In this document: piece after piece, positions 24,862-39,800 of the stretch
Numbering within the stretch: the first letter of the stretch is position 1
How the letters are laid out: every line of letters begins with the position of its first letter
Position numbers and translations under genes: made by a program
The notes under the pieces: model-generated
What the model was told of the DNA's origin: nothing
What the model saw: the letters and a program-made list of their open reading frames with translations, nothing else
Database searches by the model: none
Assembly: GCA_936440205.1 (NCBI GenBank)
Contig: OW387145.1
Span: 29,825,075 to 29,889,074, forward strand
DNA: 64,000 nucleotides
Direction: 5' to 3'
Origin: Lepidonotus clava
Lineage: Eukaryota; Annelida; Polychaeta; Phyllodocida; Polynoidae

Positions 24862-27800
24862 ATGGATTCACACTGGATACTCATAGCTGCTGGAGTTCTC
24901 CTCCTGGCGTTCAACCCTTCTGGATTTACTGGAGTAAACGGGGCTTCTATACCGCCAAATACGACGGCACCTGCTGTTCCAGGTAAGTGTTTTTTTAATG
25001 GGACAATTTTTACTGGGGATGGGCAAGCGTCATCCTGGGGCTTGAGATTTATTCATGGCCAGCCTTTTAGCTTTCAACATAATTAATAGAACACTGAAAA
25101 AAGTGAAAACTTAGAAAGTTAGTCAAATCCGCCTTTTACCACCAAAATTGTGGGTTAGTCAGTGAGAGTCTAACTATCTAACCTCTCTGTATATGCATAT
25201 TACTATTATAATACTGACCCCCTAGTCATAATGACTAACTCTCTAACCCTAAGGGTTAGTCAAGTGATTAATTCACCTAATTATCATTAGTTTACATTTC
25301 TAAACACTATTAAAAGGTAAAACCATAACAATATGAAACAATGATAATTAATTCAGGATATTCTCGATTTGACTAACCCCTTAGTCACATTGACTAACTT
25401 TCTTTACTTGGGTTGGTCAAAAACTCTGGTCATGTGACCACATTTTGTTGATCACCAATATTCATAATGTTTTCAGTCAAGATGATTATAATTTGTAATA
25501 ATTACACTGGAAATGTGCCTTCCATTTACTATGTTACATATTTTTCCAGATGTTTGACCCCCCCTCCCACACCTCCCATGTTGCAGTATGCCTCAAATGT
25601 ATCCCCCCACTCCTGCATATATATGTACAACTACAAAATTAGCCCCACCCCCACCATTGTATCCTTTTTTGATATGAAAAACAACATGTGCAACAGATCA
25701 CTATCCAGTATTAGATGCCCTTATTCCATTACGTACTATTGTTGTGGCACACTAGTATAGCAGTAGATTCTATAGTATAGTGGTTAGAGCATTAGCTTCC
25801 CATGCAAGTGATCCAAGTTCGAGTCCTGGTGCCCCCTAACCTTTTTCGTTCATACTGACTAACTTTTGACAGTCTAGTTAGTCAAATTGACTATGACTTA
25901 GTCAAAAAAAGGTTAGAAAGTTCGGACAAATATGCACCGTCAAATGTCCTAAGGTTTTTGCAAAAAGTTAGGACTTTTGACTAACTTTCTAAGGACCACT
26001 TTTTTCAGTGAATAGTCGTGGTAGAGTAGTCAATGAGGTTTGGAAATTTAGGTTATTTTTTACCATTGGTGCTAGGCCTACATATTGAGATAATGAAAAT
26101 TGATTCTACGCACTTCCTACAATCCTCTATATGATATCACTTCCACAAATACTCCAAACACCAGCATTCATATATATACGTGCCATTCTCGTAAACATAA
26201 TTTATAAATATCATAGCTTTGACATGCATAACCATAATAACCCTCTCAACTGTGCACTGAAATCGTTTGACAAATTTGAACATTCACATTCCTGGACTCT
26301 TATTGAAATCAGAACCATTCAGAAAAGCAAATAATGTTGTTATTCAGGATATCCAATAGTGGACATGACACATGTGTGTATAGCATACCACCGGTCTGCA
26401 CATTTACTCAGCAAGTGTCACTGAACACATCACAAACACGGCTGGGTTTACTATTACGGATACATATGAACATTTCTTGGCAGCATAGGACACCGTTTCA
26501 TGAAATACACATGCATACCTGACTTTATCTATATCAAAAGTCTTATTATATAGATTAGCACATATAAAATTATTAAAACACGCGCACCGTCACTTCAGGA
26601 CACAATGGCACTGCAAATACTTCACTTTCCGTAGAGCATTTTTATCTTAGATCTTTCCATATTATGCCACCATAGAAACTGACCCTGTAACAGTGCACAA
26701 GTCTGTTGGTTAAGTTGTTGTCTAACCAGCCCTATCATAGATGTAGATGACACGAGTTCCTAATACTCACTATACAACTAAGATAACAAACATTAACTAA
26801 AGGAATGCCACTGACGTCAAGGAAAAACCTTATCAGCAGAAATACCAGTGTGTAATGAACAGCCTGGCCTTCAAGCTATATTGTCGAACTGCTAGATAAG
26901 AATCATATCTGACTTCAAATAATATCTATCCGAATTATTTCTATTCTCTCCTTTCTTCCTAGCATCTAAATTGCTGATGGAATCGTGTGCCTGCTATTAG
27001 GAAAAAAAACATCCAAAAATAGACACAGGGCCTATCCTTTCCCTGGAACAGCTAGTGAATACATTTTTTAATTAAGTTTGTAGAATAACTTGAATTATGT
27101 CCTAGAATAGAATGGATTATAGTTCTATAATATGAGGGTAGTAAGCTAGCCTCCGCGATTTGAGGAAGTTTGTGATATCATTATTAGAGCCATATGAGAT
27201 GGGTGCACTGAGTTATTTTCTTATATTTAGTACGTAAATCATCATCAATGGCACGAACACACAAAGCTCTGTCTCCCTTTCACGAAATGGGGGCGCCATG
27301 CATTATAACTTCTTTTCCTTGCTACCTGGGTTTTCTCTTTAGTAAAATCATATGTCCCTGCCCACTCCAGTCTGGGCTGTTTACTTGATTTATAAACTAT
27401 TTGTAGGCAATGTAATAAACATTCCAAGTAGTGCATTCCACTATAGGAAGTTACTCTAATCTATAGAAAACCAATATCAATCAACTACAAATTAGGAAGG
27501 ACCATAGCGCTGTGGTGCAGAGTGTATAACCTAAGTAGACTTGTACTATAGGGTTGAGTCAATGAAGAGTGAGGATACAGGTCCTAAGGGCATACATTCT
27601 GGTCTGATAATGTGGGTAATGGCCTGTCACCAAAGTCATCGACGCCACCTTCCTTGACCCACATACAAATAATAATCTGTCAAGCAAATAGAAACAGCGA
27701 AAAATACATCCAACAGTTTGCCTAAATGGAATTAGAAAATATAGCCCCAACTTTTATTTCAAGGGAAAGGTTTTTATATGAGTAAGTCATAACCCATGTA

Positions 27801-30800
27801 AAAACATACACTGTTTCCTAAGTTTTATGGGGGTACTAGATCTTGGCCTGTTTTGTGGGAGACAGTGTGGTACTCTTGGCTGTGCATCAATAACTATTCG
27901 ATGAGGAGCTAATACAATCAGACATCCTTTTTACGTACTCATGTAAGGTCAAATACATTTATCAAGTAGTGTACACAATGAGTGGTCTGGACCTGTTTGG
28001 ATTACTTAGTAAGAGGCGACAGGATGGACAAGGACATCTAATTTCTGACCTGAATATCATATCATAATCCTATCCACTCAAAATGATTAAGATGCCAAAA
28101 ATTAGTAAATATAAATGCAAACTATGATAGGCTTTACTGTTGTAATAAGGGTAATGATAAACTTCAATTGTTAAATTTATTGACTAATGATACAAACTAA
28201 TTTTCTTCTGGTTGACCATGGTTATATATTATATATTTAAATAGATGAACAGGACCGCAATGGGAGACCAGACTGTTTGTTTGAATTGTATCCTGTATAA
28301 ATATTTGAAATAAAACAAAATCGTTCATGGGTCTAGCGCAACTAAGCAGGGAAGAGGAAAGGGACACTCTATACTCATCAGCTCATAGCTGTCCTATATT
28401 CTAGCCTGGTGTGGTTTTGTACATTAATGCCCACACCCTGAGGGGTCAGTATCTATGTCCTGTGCATGCCCGGAATAATCCGGATCTGCTATGGAGAGGT
28501 TTCGGAGGAGGGGAGTGGGGTGGGGTGGGGATGGAGGTCACGGCAGGATATCTAATTCACCTAATTTAGAGCTAGATGTATGTAGAGCTTCAAATTATTC
28601 TTATTATAATTTATATATCCTATTTTGTGTTTCTTCCAGTAGAGTGTTTACTGTGTGGAATTACTATAATATAATTACCTTATTAATTTTTAACTGCTGG
28701 AAGATGTTACTTGTAAGAAATGGTTTTTCAACAAAAACAACATTGAGTTTTGTACCATTATAAACATGCTAATCTTAGAAAATAACTTACTGTGACAGAT
28801 TGTAAAGGCTTTTTTTTTTAGAATTTCAAGATAATTTATTCATGTCTCAGATTAATGTTATTATAGTATAACTATTTGCCCAAACCAATTGATATTGTTT
28901 ATGAGTTCTTGGAAAACCATGATCGTTGACGTTTTTACACGAGACATGTGACATGGCCTTTTTGTGCACGTTCAGGGCATGTTCTGCCCTTATGCTAGCC
29001 TTTACCAGACTCTCAGTGTCAGTGTGATGTCAGTAATAATTGTTGAATTGTCCTATCCATCCAAGGTACCACTGTCACTGACAGTCACACAGGGAGGAGA
29101 CTGCCTGTCACTGTCAACAGTTCTCAGTAACATGGGCCTATAGCTGGGGTGGTAAAATGAACAGGCCACTTATTTAGTTTTTCCCCAGTGTATACTAACC
29201 TATAGGACTCGGTCAGTCTCCGTCGTGCTATCAACTCCCTGCTTTTTTGGCAGTGAGGCATCAGCTGGTCTATCTGCCATGATTTCTGGTCTGCCAACTT
29301 GTGGTAATCCTGGCCAAACACGCCATAGAAATAGCAAAAGTACCCATGGACAAATCTGTATACCACTGAAACAGTCCTGATACAATGATACTTTTCATAT
29401 ATAGATGTTGTGCAGATACCGTCACAATAGCCAGAAAGAGACTAGCGCCATATTGGTGATCAATTTAGAAATCTTGATATTAACATTATATAAACATATA
29501 GAACAGTAATTTCAGTTTATTGTATCTAAATAAAATGTGATATCATAATGAATAACTTATATTACATAAAATTCATGATTTCTAGATGTTTATAATAGCC
29601 ACGTGGTCATGATAAGCACATGGTGATCACCAAAAAGTGGTCACGTGACTACATCTGCACAAGGTCTTACTGTTCCAGAGTTGTACATATTTCTTCAGTA
29701 TGTATTTGATTATTTTTTCCATTTAATTACTATCTTGTTATTCAGAATTTAACCTTCAAAGTGAATTATCGGATTTAGGAATATCTCCAACTGTGATTTT
29801 CATCCAACTAAGCCTACTCTGGTATCAAATGACGAATAACAAAACATGGGAATTATGAGAAATTGTTCTCTCTCGGAGAGATTATTATTTGACTCAAACC
29901 TCTTTCTGGAAATGGTCATGGAAAAAGACTTCATTATCTTCATAGTGGGCTGTCTCTTTACCAAAGGCGCTTTACAAATAATACCTCACGTCTGTACTGA
30001 ATAAACTCTTTGTCTCCTCAGTCTACCACCATGCCCAAATTATCCCACATAATCATGTCCCACAAGAAGCCGCCATACCTGATAGCAACAGCCCCCTTTA
30101 CAATAATTTATTGTCACTTTTTCCTGTGTTTATAGTTCATACACATCCATCCTTCTCTGTGAAGTTTATCACAGGGTCCATTGTCTTGTAGAAGGGCCCT
30201 TTGTTTAAATGTCTAAATATTTCCCTTATCCTGTGACAGAATTGTTACAGAATGACACATGATCAACAGGGTGTATCTAGGGCACGTGAAGAGTAATGCA
30301 TACTGATGTGGCTGGGTTTGGTTTACACTGCTTTTACAAGTAATCCACGGGGACCATTCACACGCGTTGACGAGATTATTTTGCATGAAAACACCCATGT
30401 AAGATTCATTTGTAAAGTAGCCTTTGTTGTTTCCCGACAGCACGCAATTTTACATTAAACTTTATCAGTTTATACTGAGGCGGCATCTGAAAGTTTTTGA
30501 AAGGGGAAGGAGAGATACGAATAGCTGAATTTTACAAATCCGCACAAAAACCACAACATTTTCCTCCAAATGGGAGGTTAGGGTCCAATGATATTACAGA
30601 GCAATATTCTCAGTTGCTGGTCACATCTTTATCGTGTGTGCACAGAATTAGTATGGATATACCTGGTTTGTGCATCCTTTTTTTTCAAGTTATGCATACC
30701 ATTATCATCGCAACGTGCACAGATCATCAATGGTAGGCTGCACAAATATATATTATGCCATTTCCACATCCCACTCGGTGTGAGCAGAAAATGATTCCTT

Positions 30801-33800
30801 CATTTCCAACCCCGCAGAGGTCAAGGGTATATATGTGAGCTTCTAAGTAAAAAAAATACACACATTGTTGCAAATATTAATTGATTTTGGCGATGTATAT
30901 TTCTATTCAACTATCTTACTACGACATTTCCGTAAATACTACTATTCGTATAAATACATACAGGTTTGCCATCCATCATTGACATTGTGCAGAATATCAT
31001 TGATCAATTGAGATCTAAATATTTTCTATATGTTACAGGTTTTATCTGTGACTGACTCACCAAGTGACAGGAAACCCAGTTCAACTATCCCATGAATCAT
31101 TTGATTAATAATATAATTAACATAGATTAAAAAGATAACTTAAGGACCCTGATTTTTAAAAACCGGTGACTGTATGCATGTACATATAATAATAAAGAGG
31201 TCATCCCAGTTCAGCTGAGCCCACGAAGTTCCCTAATTGGTGCACCTCACATAAATCACGTATGCATGCTGTAGGGCTCACACCAATAGATAAATCAGGC
31301 CTCTTGGCCTATAGCTATTTACGCAATATACACATAATGTGTCATTAACCTCATTGCTTTAACCCAAAATGACAAGACTAGCGGTATTTAGTAGCATGCT
31401 CAGCATGACTACAAGATTTAGGATTTGTCAGCCCTCGGTTTTTGCGTCTAATGTGATGCCTTATTACTCATGCTTAGTTTTTTCCAATCCATTTTTGTCT
31501 AGACGGGGCTGTGTGTTTATCCCTTATCCCTCCCCTAGTACCCCCACCCCAGTACTGTGACCAGGGCTGATTCTAAGAGTGTCTGGAACTGACTCAGATT
31601 TTGAAAAAGAAATAGTTAGGTTACACACATTATAATAGGGAGTTTTAGCAACCCCGATGCAATTCGATACGTTAACGTATTTCAAGACTTTCAAACCACA
31701 TCACAGACTATATTGGTGCCATATATATAAAAGATAATTATTTATTTATTCTTAGCACAGGTAGAGAAGTGTACCCCAAAAGACATAATTTTGGCATCAG
31801 TTATTACAGCGGACTTAAGAGATACATTACGTTTGCGTTATGGGATGCGTTGGGGGTTGCTAAAACTCCCTAATATAGCCAATTTTTAAAACTTTCCAAC
31901 TGGAGACCCCTCAGATATACATGGAATCCCCTCAGATTGAATTTGCTTTGAACTCCCTCAGACTTTGAGGCTGGGAACGGCTCTTACATTCCCCAAAGAA
32001 AGAAATACAATGAGTCATCTCTGTGTGACAATATAATACTGTTACCCAGTTTATGTTCATCACAAGGTTTCACAAAATGTTTAACCCGCAAATAACATTA
32101 AAGCACACATGCACTTGACAGTTTCCATTATTATAATTATGTTTCGGTAACTGAACCAACAGCTGATGTCACCACTACAACAAAGGGTACAGGCATCCTC
32201 CGTGAGTGACCCTAAAGGCTGTATTCCCATTACCCGATTTTAGGCCTACTCCTAATATCAAAAATCGTTAGTGGGAATGATGGTGAACCATATACATGTT
32301 ACATACCCTTAGAAAGGTCTTGAAATTCTCTTTCAAATGATATGTAGGATGTGTGGTCTTTTGCTGTATTACTGGTGACACCACATAAATTATCAAATAA
32401 TCAGCAGTCAGAATCGCCTACTGGAATACAGGCTTAACTTTGTGACCTTAACTCTCCTCTCGTGACTGAAGGGAAGCTGAACTCTCGTTATTGACAGAAA
32501 GGACGACGTGTATCCATTATCTACAAAGACATCCTTTTCCTGGGGCGCCCCTTGCATGTTCACACTCTGAACAGTGGCTGTTATGTTTTAGACAGAAAAA
32601 AATTAAGATAAACTAATGATTGTGTTGCGGAGCACTGCTGGTCACGCAAACATGTTATGGGAGAACGTTTTTATCGTTAAGTTAAATAAACATTGGCACT
32701 AATGTTGTTTTTTTAAAAATTTGTTTGTTAGTGGGAATCATCAACTAGTCAGCTGCATAGGCATCTGGGCCCATATCTTCGTAACTAATTTTGCTAATCA
32801 GGGAAATTTTGATTAGTGTCTTATGATTAGAAATTCTGTCTATCATGAACAAATTCTACACCTATTTATCCCTCTTTGAGATTATATTGCAATACCACTA
32901 TCAATTTTGTTAAAAGACAAAATTGCTGATCTTGAGACCCTCATCAAAATTTCCCTGATTAGCAAAATTAGTTACGAAGATTTGGGGCCAGCTGGTATAT
33001 TCATTGCGATCTCGGAGGAATCTTCTCTCTGATTTCTATGCTTTTCATAAAAAAAGTTTTTAATGTATTCTTTATTTCCCTTCAATTTCACAGAAGGTCT
33101 ATTGGCATACAGCCAACGGTAATTCTCATAATATTCTATTGATTCAACTCGGACACGGCTACGAACGTCAATCATAAGTATGTTCCATAGCTCTCCAAAT
33201 CCTTAACAAGTACAGCCATTTGGCACGTAGGGGCACTCTTAAAACGAATGCTTAGTGCATTAGGCCATGTCTTATATGAAGTTACATGTAGGAGGCCTAT
33301 ATCAACAGTTAGTGATAACCAAGGTCGTGCAGAAATAGCATAGAGTGAGACATTGACCTACATGGTTATCTATTGTTACCTGTATCTTCCTGGGGATGTT
33401 TGCCAAGAAGACGATTATCTACACTTGTTGATATGGCGACATATAGGTTCATATAGCTATATCGAATGTCATTTCTCATGCTGGTAATATTAGAAGGCCA
33501 ATTGTTGAATTGTCATAATGTTATGATAGGGCACTCGATGACAGTTACACAAGTACTATCTAATTCATCATGTTAAAGTATAACCTTCTTGCTACCCTTT
33601 TAGATTTAATTTTGAATCTAATAGCAAATTAATTGTCGCAAATATTATTATTTTTGTATTTAAAGCAAGTACGTTATAAGTAAGCGTCTTCATAGTCTCC
33701 CTACACGCAATGTGACTTAATTACAGATTCGTTGCATAATTATCAGGAGACAGGCTAGACGAAATGTGTTTCCTGATTATCATATTTTTCAAAAGTCACA

Positions 33801-36800
33801 TACATGGTCCGACGTATTAGTGGTTTAGCGTCTACACAAAGACATCTTCACCGATTTCCAGGAACAAAACTGACAGATGAATACAAGACCATCTGTCTTT
33901 TCCCTCTAATATATAATTGCTTTTCACGGCGTTTATTTAGTGTTTTTCTCTCTTTCTACTCTCTAATTCAACTTTTTATAGAGCTCCATAGAATTACTAA
34001 TCATTTACTGAAAGTTTATCAATCTGTCAAATCGCAATTAAATAACAATTATCACCATGTGCTCTCTCAAACTTTATTGAGCCGATTCGAACATGCCATC
34101 TATTTAATGCCATCTGTTTCTCTTTTTCATTGTAGAAGCAGTTATCCCAACGGCAAAGGATGGAGTAGAAAACGTGCTAGACACTAAAGAAACAGAGCCA
34201 GTAAAACCGAAAGACCCCGAACCGGTCAAACCTACATCTGGTTCTCCAGTGGTCAACCCTGGAGAAGCCCTGGATGGTCCGACCGCTCTTGCGGCGGCCG
34301 AACCCAAACCGGAAAGTGGCGACGATGCCGCGCCGGAAACGGAAGTAACAACCGGAAGTGAGCAGCCCACCGAAGCACTAGTGGTGCCTAACGCACCGTC
34401 GGCAAAGGGAAATCAGTCCACTAAAGGAAGCGCCAAGAATGAGTCAGTTGACGATAGTAAACCCGTTGCCATAGCAACAGATGAGGCTAAGGTATCCACA
34501 GAGGACAATGTTCCTTCTGACGTTCCTTCTGTAGAACCAAAGGTGGAACCCATCGCAGAAGTACCTGCTTCTACTGGTGATGATGTACTCATCCAGAAGA
34601 ACGACACAGATGTGTCATCCACTAAAAACACCACCAAACCAGCCGTTATCATTGTGCCGACGGAAAAAGGGGATCTGGTTAACGGCGGGGGGAAAGGGGT
34701 AACGGAAGACGTAACGGAAGGGGCGGTGGTGCAAAATGAAGGCAATAAAACGGAGGGAATACCTCAACCCCCGAACCCGCCCGTCGCCGTTACGTCCTCA
34801 CTACCTACCACCACAACGACAACAACGCCAACAACAACGACAACTACAACGTCACCACCAACAACGACAACATCACCAACAACAACGACAACGTCGGTGC
34901 CCCCAGTTGACGTCGTTACCAAGGTAACGACGCCCATCTCCGTTACCGTCGTACCGTCAGTACCTGCCGTAGACACCGACCCACCCTACGTCGTGGCCAC
35001 AACGACCACAGCGCCTCCTTCGCCAGCTACTAATGGGTCCCTGATTGGTAAGAGATGTTGATCTTGCATTTGATGGCTGAGATCTATGATTCAGTTCTAA
35101 TTGCACGGAGGGTCATCATATCTTGTTTTGTGCTAAAATTATGACTATTCATTAACACCCTCCCAAAGTAAGAAGCTAATTGATATTATTGTTATTTTAT
35201 CTTTCCTACCGATTTAGTGTTTTGGAAAAATCAAAATATATGGGGTATGGTTGCATTGGAATTGTGATTATGATTTCATTTTGGATAAGCTCTTCCCATA
35301 TACACAGAGATTACCATTAAGGTTGAACAAAGCACACCATGCAATACATTTAAGTTTTTGTAAGTGAATAGACATGTGAATGGAATAGGTAAAACCCATG
35401 TTATCCCGTCTCACCCAGTATTTTGATCAGGCTGACTTTTTAAAGTAATACATTATAATTCCGTCGTTATATACCTTACATTATTCGTACACTAATATGA
35501 ACTAATCATTTGATATTTGTAGGGGCAAACACTGCTAATGAAAAAAAGACCTTCAGTCCCAAACTTATCGCCATAATCGTCGGATCGGCTGTGGGCCTTA
35601 TCGTCGTCATTGTTATCATCGTTGTCGTCATCGTGTGTACGCGAAAGAAGCGATACAGTGTTAAGTAAGTAACTATCTGTGGCAACGTTTCTTCACGCTC
35701 AAAAGTTCTAATTGTTCAACACGTTGTTCTTTTATTTCTCATCTTGGTATTATATCAATGAAATGTGTTTAGAAAAAGATGGTTATGGTAATGACGCACA
35801 CACTAATGAAGAAGCATAGCAATATTTTCAAATCATTTTGCCATTCATAGGCCTACACTGCAGCAACGTCTAAAGAGTTCCTTTTCATGTGATCGGGGGA
35901 GATATTCATTATAGTATTAAGCTTACATTTATTGCCTTTGCGAAAACAGCATCATAATTCATATACCTTCTGCCTGAAGAGCCAGGTAAGGAAGTGTGTG
36001 TGTGTGTGGGGGGGGGGGGGATATGCACATTGAAATGTTTAACTATTTATAGGATGAAATTATAACAATCAACGTACGACAGATAAAAACCTTTTCTGCA
36101 TTTATGACAATGTCCGTGGGATTATATTGATATATCCCTCATGTTTAACAGATAAAGAGAAATCCCTGTGGGATCATATTGATAATTATATTAAAGATTA
36201 TACATCATGTTTTACAGAAAGAGGGAAATCCCCATCGTGGAAAACCCGAGATACCAGTCGGCCAATTCTCAACAAGGACACAACTACCGCTTCTCAAGGG
36301 ATGCTTCTCTCATGATAGGGGCTCCCCATCTCGTGAGTGTCCAATTATGTTGATAATAACTCACACTGGTGTTTATATTAGCACGTCGCATCTGTAGCTG
36401 TTCCAATGCTCAGCTATGAGCTCTGTGAAAGACCTTTAAGAGAGATGGATTGTCTAGATAGATCTACTATATGGGGCAAAGATTTTCACTCGAACAGAAC
36501 AGTCTAAATGAATAATTTTGTTTAATTATGTTTAATTATGTTTAGCTTTTTGCAATTTTATTGCAATTTTATGCTAGGAGACCGTTATTGTTAGAAAATG
36601 CTGCATGGTCATAATGTATGCATTTGCCGCGGGTCACAGGCAGTATATAGGATTGGAAGTTATTCCTGAGCTATAGAGTGGGTGGGGTTTACTAACATAA
36701 GTATACTGGTATATATCATTTAGATTAGAAATGCCACTGCGACAATGGTGTAAATGATAACAAGACAGAGACTGATACTGATTTATATTCTAGCTACCAC

Positions 36801-39800
36801 ATGAGACAATGGCATAAAGGATATTGAAGGCAATTCAATGACTACTTAGTATATCTGGTACCGCGGCAATGGTGTGAATGGTCCCAATTCAATGGCTAGT
36901 ACTTAGGTTATTCCTGATGGGAGTGAAGATACTGCTCTCACTCAAATACCAAAATCAAATGCAATAATGACTACGATTACGTAGCTACCGGTTTCTTAAT
37001 TTTTCTCCTTTGTTTTCAAGGCAAATAACAACTTAAATAAGGAGGGTGACATGAACTCCTTGAGGAAGAAAAGAAGGGCTCCCCCTCCTCCTAACCCCTT
37101 TACTGGGGAAGTGGACGCGTTCAGAATACCCATTCGCCAGGACTCAGTAGAATATTATGAAAAGGTAAGTTTACTTCCACTTTCTAACAATGAACAAGCT
37201 TTCACATTATGGTATCACATATGTATAGATGTAGACGTAAGGCCATTCATTAAGAACACGGTTGGTGTTAAGGTGGGAATACCTATTTCGGAGCCTAAAA
37301 ACTTCAAGTGATACAATGCAGTCGACATACTTGTTGATACTTGAATTAATTTACTTAGATAATTAGCGTTTAGATTGCTGAAGGAATGCTTAATTCAAGA
37401 AGGTACTAAATGGACAAAGTAGGCTCATACACCCTTCTCGTTAAAGTGGCTCGCCTGGTGTATAAAGTCGGAACTAAGGTTATAGGTGATTGCAAATCCC
37501 TTGATGTTTTACAATACCCCTATAACCTCGGCATAATAATATCATAGTGGTCATTTCAGAAAAAATAATTAAGACTAAAAAGCGTAATTATAATATGCTA
37601 AGTGTCGTTTCTAAAAAGGGTTAGTACATCTCCAATTTGGCTCGAAAGTCCTTTGCTACAGACTTCGGAATCTGGTTGGAAAAACCATGGAACTATATCT
37701 AGACATCTAGACTAAGAAGACTTCCAACATGATAGTCCCCTTGGCTACTCTAAGGAGAAGGGTGAAGAGGTGTGGAAATCGGTTAACGATTCATATAAGG
37801 TCAGAATGATCACAGCTGTGGTGACAGCATAGATCGATTTAACTAAGCAACACTAATAATCCCTTATTATTGAAGTCCTCCATATTTTGGACAATGATAA
37901 ACAATTGATGTTTATGATCTGGAAACCAATCATTACGTATTTGTGCATTCCTTTTTCACAAGTATGAACAAGCGTGACTCTCAGAAATCATTGGTATTTC
38001 CCCTGGATTTTCATTCGTGCAGTTTGGTAAGGGTAAGAAGCAAAAGGCTCCTCCGCCACCAAACCCCTTCACAGGAGAGATCGACGCTCTCTCCAACCCC
38101 TATTCTCTAGAATATTTTGAGCAGGTAGGTCCTGGATCTGCCCAATTGCATCTCATCCCCAAAGTGAGAGTAAGTGACGACCCTGCAAGAGCTGCTCCCT
38201 TCCCTACTAACTTCCCTACGATTGCTCATTAAAGATACTCCTTCATTCTTCCTAGAACGTTCCTTTTGATCCATTCTGTTTGGATGAGAAAATAAGTGAG
38301 CAAAATTCTCATCCTAGTAAGATGGGTTAGAAGAAATTGTCTTACTACATGAAGATTCGAAACTGAACCCTTAGGACATTGTGTGTGCTGCTTCTTTAGG
38401 AAACTAAACATTTGATCCATGCTTTTCGTTATTTAACATTACAATTGATGTGTGTACATATAGACTGTTGTGTGTACATATAATATTATGTAGAATGTGT
38501 GTATACATGTATGTGTACTATATATATATATGCGTGCGTATACGTATACCAGGTGTGTTGTGCTGTGGTGTCCATGTATATATAATCTGAATTATACTAG
38601 GATAGCAACGGTATTTTCCAAAGACAAAGTTTTACGCTAGAGTTGTATTCAATTACCTGTTATGTACACACGATATGAGTAGATTTCAATATCAACTACT
38701 TAATCAATATCAAATATTATATCAGCGACTTCAATAAGCTAGAAATGATAGAAATTGATTAAATATGAGCCAAACCTTTGAAAGAAGCAATTGGAAATAA
38801 AAACAGAAATCTCAAGAAACACTGTCAGCAATACGGGTCAATGCATAATTTCCTATATACATAATGTTCAGCTGTCTAGAAATAAGAAGCGAATGGCCCC
38901 ACCACCGCCCAACCCCTTCACTGGAGAGGTGGATGCTTATTCAAACCCAAACTCTATTGAGTATTTTGGCCAGGTAGGTGAACGTGGGAGTAGTAATATC
39001 TGACCCTCTGCTCATGTCCCTTAATTACTTGACCATGACATGTCAATCGTTCCCTGTGTACTTCTACTAATGTTTTCTGAACTTCTTCAAGCATTGCTTG
39101 AATGGCTTTCATACAACTATTTCTTAGATGTTGAAGCATTTGCGTGGTGTTTAATCTCATGTGTCTGTTGGCTTGCATGGCATATTTTGTCACTGAATAA
39201 TCGTGTGTGCAGCTCAAATTGACGTGTTTGCGTTTTAGCATAAGGGATATCGTTGGATTATTTGTGTTAAAGGACTGGTGTGGTATAGGATAAACCTTTG
39301 TTAAGTTACAATTAAGTAATCTATGGAGTGGAAAACTATGTTATCACAAAACCTATGTCTTTTATTCATAGTTTTATTTGGTATGAACCCTTTGTCTCTT
39401 ATTGCCTATATTCTATTTCTGGAAAATATCATTCCTTATGGTCCCCTAGGCATACCATTACAATGGGCTGAACCTTTTATATGCATACACCCATTCCTTT
39501 CTTATCCTAGCCTATGTAACATAAGCCCATATTTACCATTTGTAATTGTAGATGACAAATCCTGGTTCTAATATCATAAGGTTTTATACAGATCAGTACA
39601 ACTTCCTTGTGAGCTAACCATACTGAACCATTATAATATTTAAACAACAGTCTCTGCTCTCCCCTATATGTCTTACAAACCTTAATGTCGCATATTATCA
39701 AAATTAATGTTGCTCAGAAATAACGAATATAACCTCCTCAAGTTCTACTTATTATTAATTTATCAGCTTTAGTTATATTAATTATGGACAGTATGATTCC

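Larger units (their letters stand above)
24983..34135. other. Intron 1 of the NPF protein gene, 9.1 kb
   Basis: Besides the TIR elements at 25092-26010, 31638-31870 and 32766-32990 and one candidate microexon, this is AT-rich DNA without convincing coding signal. A GTCACGTGAC palindrome lies at 29640-29649. Confidence 0.5.

Noticed and set aside
25771-25840. Functional tRNA-Gly gene
   Set aside because: Acceptor strands do not pair and the T-stem is mismatched; it lies inside a mobile element.
34764-34976. Val/Asp-rich reverse frame
   Set aside because: Antisense shadow of the Thr/Pro repeat in the mucin-like exon.
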